64,000 nucleotides of DNA from UBA1181 sp963648205 (lineage in GTDB: Bacteria > Bacteroidota > Bacteroidia > Bacteroidales > Paludibacteraceae): NCBI GenBank assembly GCA_963648205.1, contig CAVJCT010000072.1, forward strand, positions 1 through 64,000, written 5' to 3'. Shown here in pieces: positions 43,111 through 50,577 of this stretch (within the stretch, counting starts at the first letter, position 1; the number at the start of each line of letters is the position of its first letter). The notes under the pieces are model-generated. The model was not told the origin of the DNA, searched no databases, and worked only from the letters and a program-made list of their open reading frames with translations. Position numbers and translations under genes: made by a program.

Positions 43111-43725
43111 ATGAAAAAAGTTGTAAGTTCAATTCTATTGTTTTTCGCTATGTCGTTCTCTTTTATGGCGTGTGCGAAGGACGCAAATAACAGTCAGACG
43201 ATGGAGAAGAGTAAGAAAGTGTTGGTGGTTTATTTCTCACGACCAGGTTCCAACTACAGCGTAGGAAACGTAAAAGTGGGAAACACGCAGGTTTTGGCAG
43301 AGATGATTGCCAAGGAGACGGGTGCTGCGACTTTTAAAATAGATCCCGAGAAGGTCTATCCTGCTGGATATGACGAGTGTACGAAAGTGGCAAAACAAGA
43401 GAAGACAAGCAATGCTCGTCCTGCTATCAAAGACGATGTGAAAGTGGAGGATTACGATGTCATTTTCATTGGTTATCCAAACTGGTGGAGTGATGCGCCA
43501 ATGCCTGTCTACACCTTTATCGAGAAGCACAACTGGCAGGGCAAAATGGTGATTCCTTTCTGCACCCATGAGGGTAGCGGTTTGTCTAACGAAAGAGAAA
43601 TCAAAGCCGCCGTCAAAGGTGCAACTCTTCTGAAAGGCTTAGAAATGTATGGTCACACTGCCCAAAATGACCGTGACAACGCTGCTAAAACAGTCAAGAT
43701 CTGGTTGACTGAAATCGGCTTCTAA
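43111..43725 (+). CDS. Exported flavodoxin-like lipoprotein
   Basis: 204 residues. Lipoprotein signal with lipobox FMAC (Cys21), then a flavodoxin fold: VLVVYFSRPGSNY (FMN phosphate loop), VIFIGYPNWWSDAPMPVYTF and IPFCTHEGSGLSNE, the pattern of Bacteroidota flavodoxin/NAD(P)H-oxidoreductase-like proteins. Being exported is unusual for a flavodoxin but common for this subgroup. It probably takes part in periplasmic electron transfer; partner unknown. Single-gene unit ended by a terminator. Confidence 0.85.
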   Translation: MKKVVSSILLFFAMSFSFMACAKDANNSQTMEKSKKVLVVYFSRPGSNYSVGNVKVGNTQVLAEMIAKETGAATFKIDPEKVYPAGYDECTKVAKQEKTSNARPAIKDDVKVEDYDVIFIGYPNWWSDAPMPVYTFIEKHNWQGKMVIPFCTHEGSGLSNEREIKAAVKGATLLKGLEMYGHTAQNDRDNAAKTVKIWLTEIGF

Positions 43726-43754
43726 TCTCTCGTAATATATTGATACTTAGAAAT

Positions 43755-43794
43755 AAAGCCTCAACGGTAACGCTGTTGAGGCTTTGTTTTTTTG
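43755..43794 (+). terminator. Terminator of the flavodoxin gene
   Basis: An 11-bp stem (AAAGCCTCAAC 43755-43765 with GTTGAGGCTTT 43775-43785), then G and eight or more T. Confidence 0.88.
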
Positions 43795-43816
43795 TCTGAT
43801 TTTCTGTATTATTCAT

Positions 43817-43854
43817 TTTGCATTATGCAAATCGCATAATGTGATTTGCATAAT
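43817..43854. repeat. Nested inverted repeats upstream of the wHTH ATPase
   Basis: ATTATGCAAAT (43822-43832) and ATTTGCATAAT (43844-43854) are perfect 11-bp inverted arms with an 11-bp spacer that holds a further GCATAAT. The left part also forms a 15-bp palindrome (43817-43831). The right arm covers the -33 box. Confidence 0.8.
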
Positions 43855-43876
43855 ATTTTCTGTTGCTTTATATTTG
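43845..43876 (+). promoter_or_regulatory. Promoter of the wHTH ATPase
   Basis: TTTG 43845-43848, 20-bp spacer, TATATTTG 43869-43876: an ideal Bacteroidota promoter. The predicted start (~43883) lies downstream of the TTG at 43846, so translation must begin at 43888 or 43900. Confidence 0.75.
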
Positions 43877-43899
43877 CAGGAAATCAAATGAAATTGTCT

Positions 43900-45018
43900 A
43901 TGGAGAATCCATTTATCATCACAGGAAAGATAAAACCAGCGTATTTCTGCGACAGAGTAAAAGAGTCGGAGCGAATCATACGGAAGGTGACGGAGGGCGA
44001 GAATGTGGTCGTCATGGCGGCTCGTCGAATAGGGAAGCGCAAGTTGGTGGATTTCTGCATGGACTCTCCTCTGATAAAAGATCATTTCATCACGATTTCA
44101 ATCGATATTCTTCGCACGTCGAGTATCAACGAGTTTGCTTTCGTTCTGGGCAAGGCGGTGTTCGAGCAGGTGGCAAAACGGAGTCAGAAGATGCTACGCC
44201 AGGTGGTGGCTACGCTGAAATCGATCAATGGCTGTTTCGGTTATGATCCGCTCACTAACTTGCCTACTTTCAGTCTTTCATTAGGCGACATCTCCAATCC
44301 TCTCTACACAATAGAGGAGATTTTCACTTGCTTGGAGCAGGCGGAACAGAAATGTATTGTCGCTATTGACGAGTTCCAACAAATTTGCTATTATCCAGAA
44401 AAAAATATGGAAGCCATTTTGCGGACGCATATTCAGCAGTGTAGTAATGCCAATTTTATCTTTTTAGGAAGTGAACGACACCTCATTTCAAATATGTTCT
44501 CTGAGAAGGCTCATCCGTTCTATAATAGTGCGGATATAATGACTTTAGAGGTGATTGAATATGATAAATACGAAGAATTTGCAGAAAAATTATTTATTGA
44601 ATTTAATAAGAAGATAGAGAAAAATGCTATTAAACGTGCCTACGATATGTTTGGTGGAAACACTTACTACATTCAGAAGGTGATGCACGAGGCATTTAGT
44701 CGCACAGACGATGGGTGTGAAGCCAATCAGACCCTCATAGAGGACATTGTGCAATCGATGGTGTTGGATAGTGACCATAAATACAGTGAGATGCTTTCCC
44801 GACTATCTCTGCCGCAAAAGGAATTGCTTTATGCGATAGGGAAGGAAGAAAAGGCTCAACAGTTGACCTCCTCGAAATTCATTAAAAAGTACAATCTTCG
44901 TTCTGCCAGCAGTGTGCAGTCTGCCTTAAAAAAATTGGTGGAGTATCATTTCGTCTCTTCTTCTCAAGGCACATATTATATCGATGACGAACTAATGCGG
45001 CTTTGGCTGAATGCATAA
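43900..45018 (+). CDS. Archaeal-type P-loop ATPase with C-terminal winged helix
   Basis: About 372 residues from MENPFIITG; an ATG at 43888 is also possible. AAA ATPase of the archaeal-ATPase (PF01637-like) group: Walker A region MAARRIGKRKL, Walker B CIVAIDEFQQI, sensor FIFLGSERHL. The C-terminal part is winged-helix-like (FIKKYNLRSASSVQSALKKL). In the Walker A the usual Thr/Ser after GK is Arg, which should impair Mg-ATP binding. No PD-(D/E)xK core is visible, unlike its two ATPase neighbours. Preceded by private inverted repeats at its promoter. Function of the family unknown. Confidence 0.8.
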   Translation: MENPFIITGKIKPAYFCDRVKESERIIRKVTEGENVVVMAARRIGKRKLVDFCMDSPLIKDHFITISIDILRTSSINEFAFVLGKAVFEQVAKRSQKMLRQVVATLKSINGCFGYDPLTNLPTFSLSLGDISNPLYTIEEIFTCLEQAEQKCIVAIDEFQQICYYPEKNMEAILRTHIQQCSNANFIFLGSERHLISNMFSEKAHPFYNSADIMTLEVIEYDKYEEFAEKLFIEFNKKIEKNAIKRAYDMFGGNTYYIQKVMHEAFSRTDDGCEANQTLIEDIVQSMVLDSDHKYSEMLSRLSLPQKELLYAIGKEEKAQQLTSSKFIKKYNLRSASSVQSALKKLVEYHFVSSSQGTYYIDDELMRLWLNA

Positions 45019-45036
45019 TTTAGAGACTGTTCTCTG

Positions 45037-46467
45037 TCATTCATTCTCAAACAAATCCTCCATTGTTACTTCATTCTGGGCAATACTGCTGTACATGTTT
45101 TGGTGGATGCCGTAGGTGGTGATGAAGGTCAACTGAACGGATTTCTTTGTTTTCGTCTCGTCTCTGAATCTGCCGATTTTGTTCCGAAGCACGGTGTCGT
45201 AGTCTTTTGTGATTTCAAAGTCGCTTTCCGAAAATTTCATTTCGCAGAGGTTGATGGTGTTGTCGGCTCTTTCTATGACTAAGTCGATTTGCGCCCCACG
45301 CTCGTCCTCGCTCTTTTTGCTTCTCCAAGAGAAGGTGTTGGTGGCAACCCCAGCAATGCCCAAATGGTGTTTGATTTGCTGAATATGCTGTATTGCCAAC
45401 ACCTCGAATGAGATGCCTGCCCAAGCGTAAAATTGTGAGGTGTGCTGAATTTTGCTCCAATATTGTAGATCGCGAAACGAACTCTTGATGAGAAATCGGA
45501 AGTAGAAGAGGGTGAAGAAATCGACCAACTGATAGAGTGCTTTCTTGGTAGAACAACCGAAATTGACATATTTGCGGATAAAACCACACGCTTCGAGATT
45601 GTCCAAAATCGTGGTGAGCGACTTGCCGGTTTTTATCTGCGTGTTCTCCGCTATCTCGTTGCGAGTCATTCCATATCCCTTTTTGTTGAGACACTCCACC
45701 ACTTTAATGTATGCCTCCGAATCGCTGAAGAGTGATCGGTAGAGCATGCTAAACTCGTTGTAGAGTTCTCCGTTGGGATTGAAGAGAAGTCGGTCGATGT
45801 TCTGAGCCAGACTGAGACGAGCATCCATCAGACTGAGGTAGTAGGGGATTCCGCCTAATATCATATAGGTCTCCACAATCTCATACCGAGAAAGTAGAAA
45901 GCCCCGTTTCTGAAGAAACTGTTCTGTTTCGCAGAGGTTGAACGGTTCAAGGAAAATTCGGTGGGTGAGTCGACCGTATAGCCCTCCGTGGTTGTTGATC
46001 AGTTTGTCCATCATCCACGAGGTGGCAGATCCGCAGACGATGAGGACGATGTCGTGTTGTGCCGAAGCCCAACCATTCCAGAAATGTTCGAGGGCAGTTA
46101 CAAAATTTGCTCCGTAGGTGTCCATCCATGGCAATTCATCCAAAAAGACCACTTTCCGTTGTATTTTCAGACTGCTCAGATAGTTGATCAGCATTTCGAA
46201 TGCGTCGATCCAATCTTTGGGTGTTTCGTTCACCGTGTTGTCGAAACGGCGCAGTGTGTAGTAGAAATTTCGCAGTTGCTCTTGCGTACTACTATTCGCC
46301 AAGCCTGAAAGTTGAAAGACCATCTGCTCCTCAAAATATTCGCGTACGAGGAATGTCTTTCCAACCCTTCGTCTGCCGCACACTGCCACAAACTCCGACT
46401 GCTCCGATTCGTAGATCCTTCGAAGCATATCTTGCTCTCTCTTTCGTCCTATTATATTCCCGATCAT
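45037..46467 (-). CDS. P-loop ATPase with DUF234 nuclease-like domain
   Basis: 476 residues. Walker A VCGRRRVGKTFL, Walker B VVFLDELPWMD, sensor LIVCGSATSW, then a winged helix (MTRNEIAENTQIKTGKSLTTIL). The C-terminal DUF234 domain has the PD-(D/E)xK-like core RGAQIDLVIERADNTINLCEMKFSE. Intact active sites in both domains. Convergent with the wHTH ATPase (18 bp apart). Three evenly spaced palindromes fill its upstream region. Family role unknown; often found in mobile or defence regions. Confidence 0.85.
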   Translation of the reverse strand: MIGNIIGRKREQDMLRRIYESEQSEFVAVCGRRRVGKTFLVREYFEEQMVFQLSGLANSSTQEQLRNFYYTLRRFDNTVNETPKDWIDAFEMLINYLSSLKIQRKVVFLDELPWMDTYGANFVTALEHFWNGWASAQHDIVLIVCGSATSWMMDKLINNHGGLYGRLTHRIFLEPFNLCETEQFLQKRGFLLSRYEIVETYMILGGIPYYLSLMDARLSLAQNIDRLLFNPNGELYNEFSMLYRSLFSDSEAYIKVVECLNKKGYGMTRNEIAENTQIKTGKSLTTILDNLEACGFIRKYVNFGCSTKKALYQLVDFFTLFYFRFLIKSSFRDLQYWSKIQHTSQFYAWAGISFEVLAIQHIQQIKHHLGIAGVATNTFSWRSKKSEDERGAQIDLVIERADNTINLCEMKFSESDFEITKDYDTVLRNKIGRFRDETKTKKSVQLTFITTYGIHQNMYSSIAQNEVTMEDLFENE

Positions 46468-46490
46468 CTTTCCTCTGTTTTATCTCTGAG

Positions 46491-46498
46491 CAAAGATA
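46491..46498 (-). promoter_or_regulatory. -7 box of the DUF234 ATPase gene
   Basis: TATCTTTG on the minus strand, 23 bp before the ATG at 46467. The first palindrome begins 15 bp upstream of it. Confidence 0.6.
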
Positions 46499-46512
46499 AT
46501 TTTGATTTTTCT

Positions 46513-46651
46513 GTTTTTGGCTACATTCTACCATAATTTTAGCCAAAAACAGTTCTGAAAATACATTTTGGGCTAAAATCTGCCGAAATTTAGCCAAAAA
46601 CGGCTTTGAAAATATGATATTGGCTAAAATGTATATAAAATTTAGCCAATA
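46513..46651. repeat. Three palindromes at 51.5-bp spacing upstream of the DUF234 ATPase
   Basis: Each pairs TTTGGCTA(AA) with (TT)TAGCCAAA. Palindrome 1 is 46513-46550 (11-bp arms), palindrome 2 is 46566-46600 (one extra G in the left arm) and palindrome 3 is 46618-46651 (11-bp arms). Centres at about 46531.5, 46583 and 46634.5, i.e. five DNA turns apart. They fill the gap to the neighbouring restriction gene. Confidence 0.9.
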
Positions 46652-46664
46652 AGGTGTTTTTGGG

Positions 46665-47393
46665 TTATTTTTCTTTTGAAGTATATTCGTTTTTGATGTC
46701 CATCCAACGAGGCACGTTTAATTCTACGTTGTAGTGTTTCTTGTAACTCTCTAACACTTTAGAAAGCCATTTTTCTGCCAAATGGTTCGTCTCGTGGTAT
46801 GAGTAGATGGTTTGCTCTAATGCTGCTAAAAAATGTTCCAAAGATTTAAATGATGGAAAATCCGTTTTCTCGGAATACCAGATTGATGGTCTTATGTTTA
46901 CGATGACGCTTTGTTTTACTTGCGCTTTAATTGGATAACGCTCGCTCGGACAGCAAATTTCCCATACTTTTTTCAACCAGAAATCTTCAATTGTTACAAT
47001 ACCGTCCTTCATTTTATATTTGATGAGGAGATATTGGGATTGTAGTTTATATGGTTTTTCGATGATGAGGTTGATGAAACTTCGAAAAGCTGCGATGTCG
47101 AAATTGGGACTACCTGTGAATGATTTGATTTCAAGCCAATCTTCATCTAAATTGTCAGGGTTAAGCCAAAAATCGGGTGATTCTTGCTTTAGGTTGTGGA
47201 TGTTCGCAATTCCTTTGCTATCCATCCATTTTGCCAACCATTCTTCAAGAATATTGCCAATGATATTATTCTGCTCAACTGTTATGTTGAAATTTTTAAG
47301 ATTAAAATTCACAGAGCCAGTAGCGCCTTCTAACTTGAAATCGTCTTTCAGTGCCTTATACAGCTGCTCCGCATGCAACTTTTTGATTTTCAT
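46665..47393 (-). CDS. Type II restriction endonuclease, NgoBV-like
   Basis: 242 residues. A PD-(D/E)xK core is visible: SPDFWLN (D74), then WLEIKSF (E88, K90). Surrounding features (IIGNILEEWLAKWM before it, KVWEICCPSERYPIKAQVKQS and IWYSEKTDFPS after it) are like the NgoBV family, whose members cut GGNNCC; I hold the specificity loosely. Its start overlaps the end of the cytosine methyltransferase gene by 38 bp, so the pair is a coupled restriction-modification unit with the methylase made first. Confidence 0.65.
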   Translation of the reverse strand: MKIKKLHAEQLYKALKDDFKLEGATGSVNFNLKNFNITVEQNNIIGNILEEWLAKWMDSKGIANIHNLKQESPDFWLNPDNLDEDWLEIKSFTGSPNFDIAAFRSFINLIIEKPYKLQSQYLLIKYKMKDGIVTIEDFWLKKVWEICCPSERYPIKAQVKQSVIVNIRPSIWYSEKTDFPSFKSLEHFLAALEQTIYSYHETNHLAEKWLSKVLESYKKHYNVELNVPRWMDIKNEYTSKEK

Positions 47394-48717
47394 ATTGCGT
47401 CTTGTCGTTTTTTAATGTTTCAATAAGTCTATCACAAACGGATTTTATGACAGGAACAACAACAGTGTTGCCTAAAAGGTCAAATCCATCTTTCTCGTTA
47501 ATATCAAATTTGTAATACTCAGGATAACCAAAAAGACGTAGTCCCTCTCTTAATGTCAGCGTGCGTAGCCCTCCGTTGTCTGCAACGAAAAGGTGTTGCA
47601 TATCTGTTGCAACTAAGGTGGGGGCAACTTCGTTTGGTGAAAGGATTTTTCCCACTTCATAACTTAATTTCCCTGCAACGATATTGTAACCTTTGGGCTT
47701 TGTTGGGTCGCTGACTCTTCTATACGTTGTAACAACTTTTCCGTTTGGGGCAACGTGAGTCTGCTCTTCTTGTTTTTTAGGGTGTTCATATTTCACATAC
47801 CCTTTTTCGACAAGATCGTCCAACATTTCTTGTAGTTTTTCGTGGTGATAGAACTGCTCGATTTGTTCTTTTGTGAGCGGCATTCCGTCCATCCACTTAA
47901 TACCAATCAATTCTGCCCATTTTTTCTTTCTACGTTCTGTCATCAACAGATTCAAGAGCTCTTTCTGGTCTTTCGACACAGGCCCTTTTATTTCTAAATC
48001 CCAACTGTGAATGTTGGCTTTCCCACCTCTTTTGTCTTTTATTGATTTTCCTACTAAACTTTCTACTGGGTATAGATTCAAAAGGTGCTTTACAAATGGA
48101 CTGTCGGAAACAGGTTTCCCTGACTCTAAAATGCATTTTATGGTACTTCTTTTGATAGGGAAGAAATTTAAACTGACTGCATTTCCGCTAATGTCTTTTC
48201 GTACTCCCGTTATGTATATTCTTTTTCTTTCTTGGGGTACACCAAAGTCCGACGAGTTCAGCAAACGGAATGACACATTGTAATTTGCTGAGTCTAAATT
48301 GTTTAGAATCACTTTTAAGGTGTTTCCTCCGTCGTGGGTGATCAATCCTTCTACATTCTCTAATATGAATCCTTTGGGCTTCTTCTCCCGAATAATTCTC
48401 TCTACATCGAAGAAAAGGGTTCCTCTCGTGTCTGCAAATCCGTCTCTATTCCCTGCTGCTGAAAAGGCTTGGCATGGAAACCCACCGCATAGAATGTCAA
48501 AATCGGGTATGTCCGACTCTTTCACCTTGGTGATGTCTCCCGTGATTGGATCATCAGGGTGGTTCTGTTGCAATATGCGTATGGCATGTGGTTTTATCTC
48601 AGATGTGAAAACACACATAGGCTCGAACCCTGCATCTTTTAGTGCCAGTTCAAGCCCTAATCGAATTCCTCCGATGCCTGCAAATAAATCAATGAATCGA
48701 ACTATCGGTTTATTCAT
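47356..48717 (-). CDS. DNA cytosine-5 methyltransferase of a type II R-M system
   Basis: 453 residues with all main C5-methylase motifs: I FIDLFAGIGGIRLG, IV GGFPCQAFSAAG (catalytic C82), VI ENVEGL (E120), VIII QERKRIY, X LLGNTVVVPV. The long variable region (~230-370) is the target-recognition part. It protects host DNA from the overlapping endonuclease. Starts 25 bp after the rhodanese gene, on the same strand, so read-through from there is possible. Confidence 0.92.
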   Translation of the reverse strand: MNKPIVRFIDLFAGIGGIRLGLELALKDAGFEPMCVFTSEIKPHAIRILQQNHPDDPITGDITKVKESDIPDFDILCGGFPCQAFSAAGNRDGFADTRGTLFFDVERIIREKKPKGFILENVEGLITHDGGNTLKVILNNLDSANYNVSFRLLNSSDFGVPQERKRIYITGVRKDISGNAVSLNFFPIKRSTIKCILESGKPVSDSPFVKHLLNLYPVESLVGKSIKDKRGGKANIHSWDLEIKGPVSKDQKELLNLLMTERRKKKWAELIGIKWMDGMPLTKEQIEQFYHHEKLQEMLDDLVEKGYVKYEHPKKQEEQTHVAPNGKVVTTYRRVSDPTKPKGYNIVAGKLSYEVGKILSPNEVAPTLVATDMQHLFVADNGGLRTLTLREGLRLFGYPEYYKFDINEKDGFDLLGNTVVVPVIKSVCDRLIETLKNDKTQYENQKVACGAAV

Positions 48718-48742
48718 AAATAGTAGAGTGTATTTATATCCG

Positions 48743-49132
48743 TTACTTCACCACCTCGAATCCTTGCTGCTTCCACAATAGGATGCCTCCTTGCAGGTCG
48801 AATACTTTGAAACCGCGTTTCGCCATCTCTCGGGCAGCTGCGTTGCTTCGTTTTCCACTTCGGCAGTAGATGAAGTAGGTCTTGTTGACGTCTAATTTCT
48901 CTGCTTGCGCTTTGAATTTCTCGATGTCGAGCCAGTCGATGTTGATCGCTCCCTTGATATGTCCCTCGGCAAATTCTGTAGGGCGACGCACATCGAGGAT
49001 GACTGCTGCCGTGTCTTTCTGCAACGCAATCTGAAAATCTTTGGGTGAGAAAATCTTGACGTTGTCGTTAGCCCAACTCATTGTGAAAAATCCCAGCACA
49101 AAAAGTGTTAAAAGTAGCAAATTTTTTTTCAT
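48743..49132 (-). CDS. Exported single-domain rhodanese
   Basis: 129 residues: signal peptide (~1-21, ending SWA), then one rhodanese domain with VILDVRRPTEFAEGHIKGAINI and active-site loop YCRSGKRS (C90), closing in LQGGILLWKQQGF. A periplasmic sulfurtransferase or sulfur-carrier role is likely; substrate unknown. The promoter should lie in the 133 bp divergent gap shared with prfA. Confidence 0.87.
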   Translation of the reverse strand: MKKNLLLLTLFVLGFFTMSWANDNVKIFSPKDFQIALQKDTAAVILDVRRPTEFAEGHIKGAINIDWLDIEKFKAQAEKLDVNKTYFIYCRSGKRSNAAAREMAKRGFKVFDLQGGILLWKQQGFEVVK

Positions 49133-49221
49133 CTTCTTGATTTTTTATTTTTTGCCAGTTTGATTGGTAACTCTCTTGCGAAGATAGAAAAAAATACCCT
49201 TAGAAAGTCGCTGATTTTTGC

Positions 49222-49229
49222 TATTTTTG
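49222..49229 (+). promoter_or_regulatory. -7 box of prfA
   Basis: TATTTTTG, 36 bp before the prfA ATG. Confidence 0.5.
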
Positions 49230-49265
49230 CAACTCGAAATTAATTTGAGGTACGTCTAAAGTAAT

Positions 49266-50375
49266 ATGGCAGAAAATTCTTTATTAGAAAAGTTAGATGG
49301 ATTAGAGCATAAGTTCGAGGAGATCGCTACGCTGATTACCGACCCTGCTGTAATCGCCGATATGAAGCGTTATGTGAAACTCAACAAGGAATATCATGAC
49401 TTGGAGTTGATCGTGCAGGCTCGCAAAGAGTATGTCGCAGCCTTGTCTAACATCAAACAAGCCAAGGAAATCTTGGAAACAGAGTCCGACCCCGACATGC
49501 GCGCTATGGCAAAAGAGGAACTCGACGAGTATGAACCGAAAATTCCAGAGATGGAAGAGCGAATCAAAATTCTCCTCATTCCTTCTGACCCTGAAGATGG
49601 AAAGAACGCCATCGTCGAAATCCGTGGCGGAACTGGTGGCGACGAAGCTGCTCTGTTTGCTGGCGACCTCTTCAAAATGTATGCTAAATACTGCGAGACG
49701 AAGGGCTGGTCTGTTTCAGTCTCTTCTTTCAACGAGGGTACTGCTGGTGGCTACAAGGAAATCATCTTCACCGTTTCTGGCGATAATGTATATGGTACGT
49801 TGAAGTATGAGTCGGGCGTTCACCGTGTGCAGCGTGTGCCTGCTACCGAGACGCAAGGTCGTGTGCATACCTCCGCTGCTACTGTGGCAGTCTTGCCTGA
49901 GGCAGACGAGTTCGACGTGCAGATCAATGAGGGCGAAATCAAGTGGGATACCTTCCGTTCGGGTGGCGCCGGCGGTCAGAACGTCAACAAGGTGGAGTCG
50001 GGTGTGCGTTTGCGCTATATCTGGAAGAACCCTATCACGGGTGTTGCTGAGGAAATCTTGATCGAGTGTACCGAGACGCGTGACCAACCTAAGAACAAGG
50101 AACGCGCCCTCTCTCGCTTGCGTACGATGATCTACGACCGTGAACATCAGAAGTATATGGACGATATCGCTGCTCGCCGTAAGACGATGGTCTCAACGGG
50201 CGACCGTTCTGCTAAGATTCGTACCTACAACTACCCTCAGGGCCGTGTTACTGATCACCGTATCAACCTCACTCTCTACAACTTACAGGCTGTGATGGGT
50301 GGCGATATTCAGGAAATCATTGATAAACTGATCGTTGCCGAGAACGCTGAACGTTTGAAAGAAAGCGAAATCTAA
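49266..50375 (+). CDS. prfA: Peptide chain release factor 1
   Basis: 369 residues. The catalytic GGQ motif is in SGGAGGQNVNKVESGVRL (GGQ at ~236-238). The anticodon-like tripeptide is PAT in RVPATETQ (~190), in place of the more usual PxT variants such as PVT. Terminates translation at UAA and UAG. Normal length. A single-gene unit: promoter upstream, terminator downstream; no prmC/hemK follows. Confidence 0.95.
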   Translation: MAENSLLEKLDGLEHKFEEIATLITDPAVIADMKRYVKLNKEYHDLELIVQARKEYVAALSNIKQAKEILETESDPDMRAMAKEELDEYEPKIPEMEERIKILLIPSDPEDGKNAIVEIRGGTGGDEAALFAGDLFKMYAKYCETKGWSVSVSSFNEGTAGGYKEIIFTVSGDNVYGTLKYESGVHRVQRVPATETQGRVHTSAATVAVLPEADEFDVQINEGEIKWDTFRSGGAGGQNVNKVESGVRLRYIWKNPITGVAEEILIECTETRDQPKNKERALSRLRTMIYDREHQKYMDDIAARRKTMVSTGDRSAKIRTYNYPQGRVTDHRINLTLYNLQAVMGGDIQEIIDKLIVAENAERLKESEI

Positions 50376-50429
50376 TAGAATACAGAAAGATAGTTTATTC
50401 TGAAACTATTTTCATATAAAAAAACTTAT

Positions 50430-50467
50430 AAACAGCTGAGAAATTTTTCTTCTTGGCTGTTTTTTTA
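50430..50467 (+). terminator. Terminator of prfA
   Basis: AAACAGC (50430-50436) pairs with GCTGTTT (50456-50462), with further A/T pairing inside, followed by a T-run. Confidence 0.65.
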
Positions 50468-50577
50468 ATATATCCATTACTTATTTTTGTGTTTGCTATG
50501 GTAGCAATTAATTAACGTATTTAGAATGATACAACTAATTTGTTTTTTTCGTGCTAATTAAATTTTTTCATAAAAAT

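Noticed and set aside
43846..43899. TTG start of the wHTH ATPase at 43846
   Set aside because: It lies inside the -33 region of the gene's own promoter.
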